Source: Candidatus Firestoneibacteriota bacterium (lineage in GTDB: Bacteria > Oederibacteriota > D2-FULL-39-29). Taken from it: DNA of 41,426 nt. A program made the translations under genes and the position numbers. Numbering within the stretch: position 1 is the stretch's first letter; each line of letters starts with the position of its first letter. Of this stretch, positions 15,554 to 24,377 are shown piece by piece. The notes beneath the pieces were generated by a model. The model saw nothing but the letters and a program-made list of their open reading frames with translations, was not told the DNA's origin and did not search any database. Where the stretch lies: assembly GCA_903891415.1 (NCBI GenBank), contig CAITEH010000026.1, forward strand, positions 1 to 41,426, given 5' to 3'.

Positions 15554-16308
15554 GGAAGATATTTTTAACCGGAGCCACCGGCTTTATAGGAAAGGCCATT
15601 ATCGCGGAATTCGGCAAGAATTATGAGATAAAAGCCTTCACAAGGGATCTTGGAGACATCAGGAACCCGGAAGCTGTGCTCAACTCGTCCAAAGGTTCTG
15701 AAATAATAATACATATGGCGGCAATAACTCCATCGGCGCATCCCGGAGCGGATGATAACTCTGTTCTGGAGGTCAATATCGAGGGGACCAGGAATGTCCT
15801 GGAGGCGGCGGTAAAAAACGGAATAAAAAAGATCATCTACTTCAGTTCGGTCTGCGCCGTCGGTTTCCGGGAGGAGAACTACCCGGTAAAAGAAGATGAG
15901 GTTTGCCGTCCCACGCAGGGGGCCTACGGTATTAGCAAGCTGAAAGGGGAGGAACTTTGCAAAGAATATTCGCAAAAACACGGGCTGAGTATTATCTGCC
16001 TCCGGCCCGCAACGGTCATTCCCCAGCACGAGTTTGCCCCGCCGGCAGCAGGGACTATGCCCTGGATAGGTTTTGTTCATATAGAGGACGTCCTTTTACT
16101 TTTGAAACTGGCTCTGGAAAATGAAAGCATTAAATTCGGGATCTTCCATGCCGCGCCGGACAGTAAGTTCTCGAAATTTGATATTTCTCTGGCAAAAAAA
16201 CAACTGCATTACCGGCCCGTGCATAATTTTAATGAGTTCACAAAAGTCAGTTATTTGAAAGTTATAAAAAGAAAACTGAGAGAATTTCTTAAAGGAAAAG
16301 CCGTATGA
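15550..16308 (+). CDS. short NAD-dependent epimerase/dehydratase family protein
   Basis: The 252-residue extended short-chain dehydrogenase carries the NAD-binding motif GATGFIG (8-14), the HMAAITPSAH stretch and the catalytic pair in YGISK (Tyr126, Lys130), with the serine of YFSSVCA before it. Typical sugar epimerases run 300-330 residues; this one is shortened in the substrate-binding half. It could be a 4-epimerase, reductase or dehydratase acting on a nucleotide sugar. It overlaps both neighbours by ATGA and lies between two B12-radical SAM genes, so the three enzymes may modify one sugar in sequence. Confidence 0.86.
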   Translation: MRKIFLTGATGFIGKAIIAEFGKNYEIKAFTRDLGDIRNPEAVLNSSKGSEIIIHMAAITPSAHPGADDNSVLEVNIEGTRNVLEAAVKNGIKKIIYFSSVCAVGFREENYPVKEDEVCRPTQGAYGISKLKGEELCKEYSQKHGLSIICLRPATVIPQHEFAPPAAGTMPWIGFVHIEDVLLLLKLALENESIKFGIFHAAPDSKFSKFDISLAKKQLHYRPVHNFNEFTKVSYLKVIKRKLREFLKGKAV

Positions 16309-18146
16309 AAATATTATTAATAAATCCTCCGGGCTGGCAGAAGGGCAGTATCAACCTCGGGCTTTCCTATCTGGCCGCGGGCCTGCTCAAAGCGGGGCAC
16401 GAAGTAAAGATATTTGACGTGAATGAGAGCGAGCTTTTACCGGAAGCTGTCGCGGAAAGAGCCGCGGTCTTCGCGCCGGCAGTGATCGGCTTTTCCATAA
16501 AGACCGCGACCGTAAAACCGGCTCTCCTGCTCTCTGCCGCGATAAAGAAGGTGTATAAAAACGCTCTCCATATTGCCGGCGGGCCCCATATTTCGCTGGA
16601 CTATGAAAATTTCCTGCAAGAAAACCCGGAAATAGCTTATGCCTTTCTTGGGGAAGCCGACCTGTCTCTTGTGGAGTTCATCAATAAACTTTCAAAAAAA
16701 GAAGAGCTTTCCGTCGTGCCGGGGCTGGCTTTCAGAAATGCGTCCGGGATCACGGCGAATGCCCCGAAGATAGTTGAGCTGCTGGACGAACTCCCTTTTC
16801 CGGAATATGAAGTAATTGATACTTTTACTCCGGCCGGTTTCAGGTATCCGCTTATTACCAGCCGCGGGTGCCCCTACAACTGTACCTATTGCTGTGTCGG
16901 TGTTGTCTCCACAAAGAAATGGCGGTCCAGAAGCGTGGCCGGTATTATGAACGAGCTTGCTACCGCGAAGCAGAAGTATAATATTACTCAGTTTGAAGTC
17001 CTGGATGACAATTTTACCCTGAAACTTGACCGCGCGAAGGACCTGTGCCGGGAACTTATTGCCGGGAAAATGCGGCTGGAGTGGTATTGCCATAACGGGA
17101 TAAGAGCGGATAAGCTGGACCCGGAACTTGCAAAATTGATGAAAAAAGCCGGTTGTACCAGCGTGGCTTTGGGCATTGAATCCGGCAATGAAAGGGTCTT
17201 TGACAGCATAAAAAAAGGAGAAAAACTTTCTGATATTGTTAAGGCGGTCAAGCTCATCAAAAAAGCAGGAATGCGCGCGGTGGGCTATTTTATCATCGGC
17301 CTCCCGGGAGATACGCTTGCCGGCATAAAAAGTACCATAGCTTTTCAGCGGTCCCTGGAACTGGATAATTACGTTTACGGGATCCTTACGCCGTATCCGA
17401 GAACTGAAGTCTGGGAACTGGTAAAAAAAGAAGGCACTATTTTACTGGATATAAAAGATACTTATCATTTTTCGGCGGAGGTCAACCCGCCGTTGGAATA
17501 CCCGTATTTTAAAGCCGCCAGGATACGCGAGGCCTATTATCTGGCCACCTATTACGGCCTCTATTTATTTAAGGAAAATTTTACCCGGAAATACGGAAAA
17601 GCCCCCGGTAGAATTCTCTATATTAATTTTTCCGCTGAGACCGGTTTTACCGCGACCGTGAATACGGTATTTGACGGCGTGCAGGCGGATGTTTTTACTT
17701 CCAAATACAAAGCCGGGCTTTATCTCCCTAACGGGCAAAAAGCAGGCATTAATAACCTGTATGTGTTTGAAGGCAAAGAAACAGGGCTGGCCAAAGTGGC
17801 AGCGTTTGTAAAATTTGCCTCTCTGCTTGCAAGGCAGAAATATGACGCTGTTTTTTACAACAGCGCCACAAAGAGGCTGTTTTTGCCGGCGGTACTGCTT
17901 GTGATCCGGCCTAAGGCTTTTTTTCTTGAAGAAGAAAAAGGCAAATATGTCTTCGGGTTTTTCAGCAAAAAGGTGCTGAAATATGTGCTTAGCAGGTTTA
18001 ACTTTAAAAAACTTGTTTTTGCCGCGGTTTCGCTTTTACTCTATCCCGTGTTCCGGCTGGGCGCGTTATTGCTGGCGGGGCTGCTGCTCTTAAAGAGAAG
18101 CGAAAAGCGGTTTCCGTCCCGGGAAGCGGAGGAAGGAAAAAAGTAA
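16305..18146 (+). CDS. B12-binding-domain radical SAM protein 2 with membrane-anchored C-terminus
   Basis: The 613-residue protein starts with a cobalamin-binding-like domain (about 1-150, GGPHISLDY near 92). The radical SAM triad CPYNCTYC follows (Cys189, Cys193, Cys196), then GIESGNERVFDSIKKGE and PYPRTEVWELV. From about 430 a further region unlike the core (RILYINFSAETGF onward) resembles the first half of a glycosyltransferase fold. The last 60 residues contain two hydrophobic stretches, so the enzyme is probably held to the inner membrane. Such placement would suit a lipid-linked glycan substrate. It is only distantly similar to protein 1. It overlaps the epimerase by four bases. Confidence 0.86.
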   Translation: MKILLINPPGWQKGSINLGLSYLAAGLLKAGHEVKIFDVNESELLPEAVAERAAVFAPAVIGFSIKTATVKPALLLSAAIKKVYKNALHIAGGPHISLDYENFLQENPEIAYAFLGEADLSLVEFINKLSKKEELSVVPGLAFRNASGITANAPKIVELLDELPFPEYEVIDTFTPAGFRYPLITSRGCPYNCTYCCVGVVSTKKWRSRSVAGIMNELATAKQKYNITQFEVLDDNFTLKLDRAKDLCRELIAGKMRLEWYCHNGIRADKLDPELAKLMKKAGCTSVALGIESGNERVFDSIKKGEKLSDIVKAVKLIKKAGMRAVGYFIIGLPGDTLAGIKSTIAFQRSLELDNYVYGILTPYPRTEVWELVKKEGTILLDIKDTYHFSAEVNPPLEYPYFKAARIREAYYLATYYGLYLFKENFTRKYGKAPGRILYINFSAETGFTATVNTVFDGVQADVFTSKYKAGLYLPNGQKAGINNLYVFEGKETGLAKVAAFVKFASLLARQKYDAVFYNSATKRLFLPAVLLVIRPKAFFLEEEKGKYVFGFFSKKVLKYVLSRFNFKKLVFAAVSLLLYPVFRLGALLLAGLLLLKRSEKRFPSREAEEGKK

Positions 18147-18147
18147 A

Positions 18148-19392
18148 ATGAAGATCTTACACCTTTGTGATCATTACAGGCCGCTGGGCGGCGCCGAAAA
18201 ACTTCTTTTTGACACGCTCCGGGCGCTTGAAGCGGCCGGCATTCAAAACTCCGTGGCCATGCACGATTATCCGGAAAACAGGATCTCCGGGGCAAGAAAA
18301 GAATATATTGTACCGGGGCTTGACGCCCAGCCCGGGAGCGGCGGTATCTTAAGCTATCTTAAAATATGTTTTCGGGCAAAAAAATGCCTGGCGGAAATCA
18401 TCAGGGCCGAAAAACCCGATGTTATTCATGTACATAATATCCAGAACCCTTTCACTTTCCGGGAATGCGTAAAGCGGGCTCCCGTGGTAAGGTCCATACA
18501 CGATCCGAGATTATATTGTTTTACCGATTGGCGGCTTCTGCCGGGCAGCCGGAAGATCTGTCCCTATCCTCTGGGCGCAAAATGCATAGCGGAGGGCTGT
18601 ATAGGAAAAGACCTGCTTCTCTATACCCTTGCCGGTAAAAGGGCAATTTTTAAATTCCTGCATTATCTGGCGCACAGGAAAGCAAACAAGCTTATCCTGG
18701 AAAGCAAAGCCATGATCTCCTGTATCCTGCAAAACGGCTACCGGGAAGAACAGGCGGCCTGCCTTCCCAATTTTACCGTAACGCATGAACTTTTAGAGGT
18801 GGAAGAGCGGAATAAAAAATACGGCGTACCGGGGGAGAACAGCCTTGTTTTTGTCGGCCGGGCTTCCTATGAGAAAGGGCTCAGTTATCTGCTGGAAGCG
18901 GTCAGCTTGCTGAAAATCCCCTTCCGGCTTTATCTGGTCACAGGCGGGCCGGAAATGCACGCGGTCTCTCAAAAAATAAAAGAACTTAAACTTGAAGACA
19001 GGGTTACCGTTCCGGGCATACTTTCCTATGAGGAAACCAGAAAATATTATAATCTCGCGGATGTAGTTGTCGTACCTTCGGTCTGGCTTGAGTCTTTTTG
19101 CCTTGTGGGACTGGAAGCCATGGCGAACGCCAAGCCCGTGGTGGCTTATAGAACGGGAGGCATATCCGACTGGCTGGAGGACGGTAAGACCGGCTTGCTG
19201 GCCGGATGTGGAAATGTCCCGGAGCTGGCAGAGAAAATAGAGGCCCTGCTTCTGGATAAAACGCGGGCCGCGGAATACGGCAGGAACGGCTACAATAGAG
19301 TCAGAGAATTCTACAGCAGGGAAGTCTATCTTCCCCGGCTAATAGACATATATAAAGAAGCCGCGAAGAAAAGTGACAAAAGTTTACAATAA
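18148..19392 (+). CDS. GT4-family glycosyltransferase
   Basis: The 414-residue GT-B enzyme starts with HLCDHYRPLGGAEKLL, a typical GT4 nucleotide-free lobe entry. The donor-binding lobe begins at SLVFVGRASYEKGLSYLLEA (232-251) and carries the E-x7-E motif in ESFCLVGLE (Glu315, Glu323). A cysteine group at 138-151 (ICPYPLGAKCIAEGC) is a known feature of some GT4 subfamilies. It should add one sugar from a nucleotide donor to the growing glycan at the cytoplasmic face. The last 16 codons are copied twice more in the following non-coding region (from 19534 and 19726). Confidence 0.93.
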   Translation: MKILHLCDHYRPLGGAEKLLFDTLRALEAAGIQNSVAMHDYPENRISGARKEYIVPGLDAQPGSGGILSYLKICFRAKKCLAEIIRAEKPDVIHVHNIQNPFTFRECVKRAPVVRSIHDPRLYCFTDWRLLPGSRKICPYPLGAKCIAEGCIGKDLLLYTLAGKRAIFKFLHYLAHRKANKLILESKAMISCILQNGYREEQAACLPNFTVTHELLEVEERNKKYGVPGENSLVFVGRASYEKGLSYLLEAVSLLKIPFRLYLVTGGPEMHAVSQKIKELKLEDRVTVPGILSYEETRKYYNLADVVVVPSVWLESFCLVGLEAMANAKPVVAYRTGGISDWLEDGKTGLLAGCGNVPELAEKIEALLLDKTRAAEYGRNGYNRVREFYSREVYLPRLIDIYKEAAKKSDKSLQ

Positions 19393-20003
19393 GTATTTGT
19401 AATATACTTTTGTCATCCTGAGTCATTTTTTTGACGAAGGATCTTAGCTATTAGACGAAGGATCCCAGCACTTAAAAATAGTAAAAGCAGAGATGCTTCG
19501 CAAAGAGCAGCTCAGCATGACAAGTTGAGGTTGAATAGGCATATATAAAGAAGCCGCGAAGAAAAGTGACAAAAGTTTACAATAAGTATTTGTAATATAC
19601 TTTTGTCATCCTGAGTCGTTTTTAGACGAAGGATCCCAGCTATTTGACGAAGGATCTCAGCACTTAGAAATATTAAAAGCAGATATGTTTCGCAAAGAGC
19701 AGCTCAGCATGACAAGTTGAGGTTGAATAGGCATATATAAAGAAGCCGCGAAGAAAAGTGACAAAAGTAAACAGTAAGTATTTGTAATAACCTTTTGTCA
19801 TCCTGAGTCATTTTTTTGACGAAGGATCTCTGTGTTTTAAGTCTGAAGAACAAGGATGTTTCGCCAAGGATTTATCATAACCTTTTGTCATCCTGAGTCG
19901 TTTTTAGACGAAGGATCTTAGCTATTAGACGAAGGATCCCGGCACTTAGAAATATTAAAAGCAGATATGTTTCGCGAAGAGCAGCTCAGCACCACAAGTT
20001 GAA
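19341..20003. repeat. tandem 192-bp repeats: glycosyltransferase gene tail plus TGTCATCCTGAG hairpin element
   Basis: Copy 1 (19341-19533) holds the last 52 bases of the GT4 gene and a hairpin element with ends TTGTCATCCTGAG and CTCAGCATGACAA (19410-19523). Copy 2 (19534-19725) repeats all of it, including the coding tail and stop. Copy 3 (19726 to about 19876) repeats the tail but has a different, truncated hairpin interior. Copy 4 (about 19877-20003) has only the hairpin. The GT9 ribosome binding site follows directly. The elements are non-coding and fill the whole 623-base gap. Confidence 0.92.
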
Positions 20004-20015
20004 GAGGAAACATTA

Positions 20016-21689
20016 ATGAAAAATTTTGTTGCCACAAATAACTCCTCTTTAGGGGCGATCCAAAATTGCCTTGCCGACCTCAAGCACAGGTACGGCGGGA
20101 GCGAATTATTTGTCCTGGTGGAAGAAAATAAGGCGGAGGCTTACGGTAAAATACTTGAAGGCTGCAAAATAATCAGCTACCGGCAGGGCTCGCTTTTTTC
20201 CTCGGGAGGGATGTACCGGTTTTACCGGGAGCTGCGCGCGCATGAATTCGAGCAGTTTACCGTGATAAAAGAAAAAGAAAAAAAATATGACACCAAATAC
20301 GATATCCTGTTTTACCTTTCCGGGGCCAGGTGTAAACTGCTCTACAATGCCGTGGACAGGAATATCTATGAAAAGAGCGGGGCCGATAAGCTTCTTAAGA
20401 TAATAGTTTCCAGGCTCTGGATAGCGTTCTGGCTGATCTTTTTTTTGCACTATATCTTACCGGTCTATCTTCTGGCTCTTCCGGGGTATCTGTTTCGCGG
20501 AAAAATAGTGACAGCGCTCAGGTTTTTGCGGAAGAACGTGCTTGAACTTGCAGGTTACCTTGCGCAGGACCTTTCAGTGTTCAAAGAGCACATATTCCTG
20601 GACCTGCTGCTGCAGCTCGAATTTTTGAGGACAGCTTATGAAAGCCCGGTGCTTCCCGGCAGAGAAAACATTAAAAATATTCTGGTTCTGAAGCCGGAAC
20701 ATATCGGGGACATGGTCCTGTTCCTGCCTTTTTTAAGGGAGCTTAGAAAGAACTTCCCCGGGGCAAAGATAACTTTGCTGGCTTGTCCCTGGAACGTAAA
20801 AGTGGTTGAGAATTGCCCCTATGTGGATGAAATAATAATATATTACACGAACAATGCTGTGTTTAACCGCGGCAGGAAACGGGCGGACTACTGCTTGAAA
20901 AGAATATTCCTGCTGGTAAAGCTTGCGTTAAAAGGGTATGATTTATGTCTGGACCCGGGCGGCTGGGCTGAAACCTTTAAAATAGCCTGTATAACCGGAG
21001 CCGGGCGGAAAATAGCAGTAAACTACAACAGGTTTCCGCGTTTGTTCAATTATACGCTGGTGGAGCCCAAAGCGGAGCAAAATGATATTCTGCGTAATTT
21101 TTTACTGCTCGGGCCTCTCGGGCTCAAAGAAAATTTTGATACCGGGCTTGAGTTTGCCGTGCCCGCGCTCGAGCTCCAAAAAGCAAAAATATTTCTCGAA
21201 AAAAACGGTTTTAAAGGCGGCCGGCTGCTCGGTTTTTACGCGGGCAGCAGTTCTCCCGCGAGGATGTGGCCGAAAGAAAATTTTATTGAATTGGCAGACG
21301 CACTCGGGGAATATGAACTGATACTTTTTGACTCCCCCGGCGGTGGCGGGCCGGTAAAGGAAATAGCCGGTAAACTGAAAAAGAAGCCCATAGTTACCCC
21401 GGAGAGTTTAAGTCTTGAAGAATTTGCAGCGCTTGTAAGTTACTGTAAGGTTTTTGTAGCTGAAGGCGGCGGACTTTTCCATATAGCTACTGCGAGAGGG
21501 GTGTCCTCGATAGGGTTATTCGGCGCGGAAGATGTCTTAAGATGGGGTAATTATTCCGCGAATAATAAAGGTATCTCAAAAATGTTTCCCTGCAGTCCCT
21601 GCAGGAAAAACCACTGTATAAGGAATCTTTGCATGGAAGCCATAAAAGTAGAGGAAGTTTTACAGGCGGTAAAATGCGCATTGGAATAG
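20016..21689 (+). CDS. GT9 (heptosyltransferase-family) glycosyltransferase with extra N-terminal region
   Basis: The 557-residue protein has a GT9 core from about residue 221 (NILVLKPEHIGDMVLFLPFL). It continues through LLACPWNVKVVENCPYVDEI, the donor-site stretch LGFYAGSSSPARMWPKENF, FVAEGGGLFHIATARG and the cysteine cluster CSPCRKNHCIRNLC near the end, a common mark of WaaF-like enzymes. The first 220 residues are unusual for the family: an alpha-beta part (GGSELFVLVEENK) and a hydrophobic pair of segments at 133-160 that may anchor the protein to the membrane. It likely adds a heptose or other sugar to lipopolysaccharide. An AGAGGA ribosome binding site is directly after the last repeat copy. 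Confidence 0.9.
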   Translation: MKNFVATNNSSLGAIQNCLADLKHRYGGSELFVLVEENKAEAYGKILEGCKIISYRQGSLFSSGGMYRFYRELRAHEFEQFTVIKEKEKKYDTKYDILFYLSGARCKLLYNAVDRNIYEKSGADKLLKIIVSRLWIAFWLIFFLHYILPVYLLALPGYLFRGKIVTALRFLRKNVLELAGYLAQDLSVFKEHIFLDLLLQLEFLRTAYESPVLPGRENIKNILVLKPEHIGDMVLFLPFLRELRKNFPGAKITLLACPWNVKVVENCPYVDEIIIYYTNNAVFNRGRKRADYCLKRIFLLVKLALKGYDLCLDPGGWAETFKIACITGAGRKIAVNYNRFPRLFNYTLVEPKAEQNDILRNFLLLGPLGLKENFDTGLEFAVPALELQKAKIFLEKNGFKGGRLLGFYAGSSSPARMWPKENFIELADALGEYELILFDSPGGGGPVKEIAGKLKKKPIVTPESLSLEEFAALVSYCKVFVAEGGGLFHIATARGVSSIGLFGAEDVLRWGNYSANNKGISKMFPCSPCRKNHCIRNLCMEAIKVEEVLQAVKCALE

Positions 21690-24310
21690 ATGCCGCCAGC
21701 CTTGAAGGCAAAAAGACCGGGGTCGGCAGGTATCTGTATAACCTGCTGGTCAATCTTGCGGTTATTGACAGAGAAAATGAATATGTGCTCTTTTTTAAGA
21801 GCCCGGATTACCCGGCGGAGCTGCGTACTTATAGAAATATTAAATGCACCGTAATAAAACCGTTAATTAACAGCGGTTTTATCTGGCGGCAGTTTTATCT
21901 TTATCGCGCGGCCAGAAAAGAGAATATTGAGATCTTCCATTTTCCGTTCTATACCCTGCCCTTCGGCTTCAAGATCCCCGCGCTGGTGACCATACATGAT
22001 ATCTCATATGAACATAACCCCGCGTGGTTCACTTTTGGGGCCGGGTTGCTGTTCTCCTTTTTCTCCCGGCTGGCGGCGCGGCATGCAAAAAAAATAACCA
22101 CGGACTCGGAATTTTCAAAAGCGGAGCTGATCCGGGCCTATAAAATAGACCCGGACAGGATAAAAGTAATTCCCCTTTCCGTGGATCCTTTATTCAAAGA
22201 GGCCGGCACCGATACGGCGGTAAAGGAAAAGTACCATATAACCGGGGACTATATACTTTATGCCGGGACGGTCACAAAAAGAAGGAATATCGAACGGCTG
22301 CTGAGGGCATTTGCGAAGCTGGTAAAAGAACATAACCGCAAAGAAACTCTGGTACTCGCGGGCGGTCTTATTAAACCGGCCTGGAATATTAAAAAACTGG
22401 CCGCGAAAAATGGTTTGAGCGGCAGGGTAATTCATACGGGTTATATCCCCGACGTTGACCTGGCAAAACTTTACAGGTCAGCGGTTTGTTTTGTTTATCC
22501 TTCTCTTTATGAAGGTTTTGGCCTTCCAGTCCTTGAGGCCTTTGCCTCCGGCTGTCCGGTCATTACTTCCAATACAACCTCTCTGCCTGAAGTAGCCGGT
22601 GACGCCGCGCTTCTTGTGGATCCGGAAAAGGAAGAAGAAATAACTGAAGCACTTTTTAAAGTAGTTTCGAATGAGAAGCTGAGGGTAGATCTTGCGGAAA
22701 AGGGTTTACAAAGATTAAGGCATTTTTCCTGGGAAACTGCGGCATATGAAACACTTCTGGCTTATAAGGAAGTTAAAGGCGAAAAGGTAAAAGACGAATA
22801 CAAGCAGCTGATAGAAAACCTTGATAAAAAGGGTTATCACAAATTCTTTTTGCCGGCAAAGCCGGAAGAAAAACAAAGAGTTAAAAGAGTCCTGGAACGG
22901 CTGAAGCTCGATACCCTGCTTGAGAAAGAAGCCGCCCGGGTACTCTCCTCGCTCTTGCCGGAAGATCCGCCGGTCCTGGTATTTTTAGGCAGAATGTACT
23001 ATTTGTCGGGTGACCTTAAATATGTGAAACGGTTTGAAGAGGGTTTTGAACGGAGTCTTAAGGGCAAGAAGACGGCAGCCGATATCCTAAATTTACTCTT
23101 TGCTTACGGCTTTTTTAAGGATGCCGGTCTGGGTACCGGGCTCAAAAGAAAATTCCTGCAGCTTATCGTGAATTATCTTAAAGAGCATCAAACAGGAGCG
23201 GCCTCTCTTATGGAAAGAACGGTCCTGCATGCCGCCGGTTTATTCCTTCCTTTTCTTTATAAAGCCCCGCAAGCGGAAGAGGATGATCTTAAAGCACTGG
23301 TTGCGGGGGCGGGTAAGGACGGGCTTGCGGGAGTGGCGCGGCCCGAAGAAAATCTTTTTCTTCTGGAGGCCGTTGCGGTAAACCTTGCCCTGGCCCGGTT
23401 GAAAAAGAAAGTTGATACGGAAGACATCAGATTTATATTGAACAGCCTTTTTGACTTTGTTTTTAAAATTTCAAAGCCGGACGGCTCCTATGACAGCAGT
23501 TTTACTCCCTCGCCTCTTAACGTCCATACGCCCGAACTGGATTACGTGAAGTATTTAAAGTTCCTTTGTGAAGAAGACTGGGACAATGTGTCCGTTTTGA
23601 AGGCCCCGTATATACTGGATTATATTTTTTTTGGCGCCGCGTTCGAGCCGGAAGAGAAAGATCTTAAACCGGGAGTGTTCAAACCGGAGCTGGATTCTAC
23701 CGGCTACCCGAAAAATAAATATTACATAATGCGGGAACGGGAAGCCCGGGTGCTTACGGGGATCTTTAATTTCAGCTTTCTTAAGAACGGCACGGAAGTG
23801 ATCAGTAATTATCCGGATAAATATTTTACGCTGGATGACGGCCTTATTGTTTATGATAAGAATCTTGAGACCTCGCTCTGGGTGGCCGGCCGGGAGTATG
23901 ACTTTCTCGATGCCGATTACGATATGACGCCTTCGGTCCGGCACCGGCTGCAGTACTTTTTCCACAAAAAAAGCGGCTCCCTTGTGCTCCGGCATAAATT
24001 CTCCGGAGCGGAACAGCATGCCGTGTCCCTGAAGTTCAACACCGGAAACACCGGCGCGAGTACGGCGCTTGCCGGTTATGACAAGCAGTTCGTCAGGGAG
24101 GTTATTAATAAATTCACCCGCGCCAACAGGACGGAACAGGCCTTCCTTAAACTTAACGGCGAAGAGGCCCTGGGCGCTTCTATATGCGGAGGCAGGCACA
24201 CAATTCTCCCGCTCTTAAATCCCGGCTTGAAGGTGGAACTTAAAGACGACTGCGTTGTTTACACGGCTTCCCTGCTGTTTCCGAACGAACTGGTGTTCAT
24301 GATCTACTGA
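21674..24310 (+). CDS. GT4 glycosyltransferase fused to a large domain of unknown function
   Basis: Start at ATG 21674 (AGGCGG upstream), overlapping the GT9 gene by 16 bases; an earlier in-frame ATG at 21629 lies deeper in that gene. The 878-residue protein opens MRIGIDAASLEGKKTGVGRY, a GT4 entry. It has IHDISYEHNP, YILYAGTVTKRRNI and the E-x7-E in EGFGLPVLE, closing near residue 365. The following roughly 500 residues are not a glycosyltransferase. About 390-620 is helix-rich, then comes a beta-rich part with YYIMREREARVL, TLDDGLIVYDKN and QYFFHKKSGSLVLRHKF. The order helices then beta sandwich recalls polysaccharide lyases and alpha/alpha-toroid enzymes, but I see no lyase motif. Confidence 0.88.
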   Translation: MRIGIDAASLEGKKTGVGRYLYNLLVNLAVIDRENEYVLFFKSPDYPAELRTYRNIKCTVIKPLINSGFIWRQFYLYRAARKENIEIFHFPFYTLPFGFKIPALVTIHDISYEHNPAWFTFGAGLLFSFFSRLAARHAKKITTDSEFSKAELIRAYKIDPDRIKVIPLSVDPLFKEAGTDTAVKEKYHITGDYILYAGTVTKRRNIERLLRAFAKLVKEHNRKETLVLAGGLIKPAWNIKKLAAKNGLSGRVIHTGYIPDVDLAKLYRSAVCFVYPSLYEGFGLPVLEAFASGCPVITSNTTSLPEVAGDAALLVDPEKEEEITEALFKVVSNEKLRVDLAEKGLQRLRHFSWETAAYETLLAYKEVKGEKVKDEYKQLIENLDKKGYHKFFLPAKPEEKQRVKRVLERLKLDTLLEKEAARVLSSLLPEDPPVLVFLGRMYYLSGDLKYVKRFEEGFERSLKGKKTAADILNLLFAYGFFKDAGLGTGLKRKFLQLIVNYLKEHQTGAASLMERTVLHAAGLFLPFLYKAPQAEEDDLKALVAGAGKDGLAGVARPEENLFLLEAVAVNLALARLKKKVDTEDIRFILNSLFDFVFKISKPDGSYDSSFTPSPLNVHTPELDYVKYLKFLCEEDWDNVSVLKAPYILDYIFFGAAFEPEEKDLKPGVFKPELDSTGYPKNKYYIMREREARVLTGIFNFSFLKNGTEVISNYPDKYFTLDDGLIVYDKNLETSLWVAGREYDFLDADYDMTPSVRHRLQYFFHKKSGSLVLRHKFSGAEQHAVSLKFNTGNTGASTALAGYDKQFVREVINKFTRANRTEQAFLKLNGEEALGASICGGRHTILPLLNPGLKVELKDDCVVYTASLLFPNELVFMIY

Positions 24311-24377
24311 AATAATAAGAGAAATGCAATGCCCGGCTGAAACGGGCCTGCAAGGATATCTTGAGCGCGGAGCTGGA

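Noticed and set aside
13844-18146. RiPP or other natural-product cluster around the radical SAM genes
   Set aside because: No precursor peptide, RRE domain or natural-product exporter is present; the neighbours are polysaccharide genes.
19341-20003. Regular repeats of about 192 bp as a CRISPR array
   Set aside because: The units are adjacent, contain a coding tail and hairpins, and have no unique spacers or cas genes nearby.
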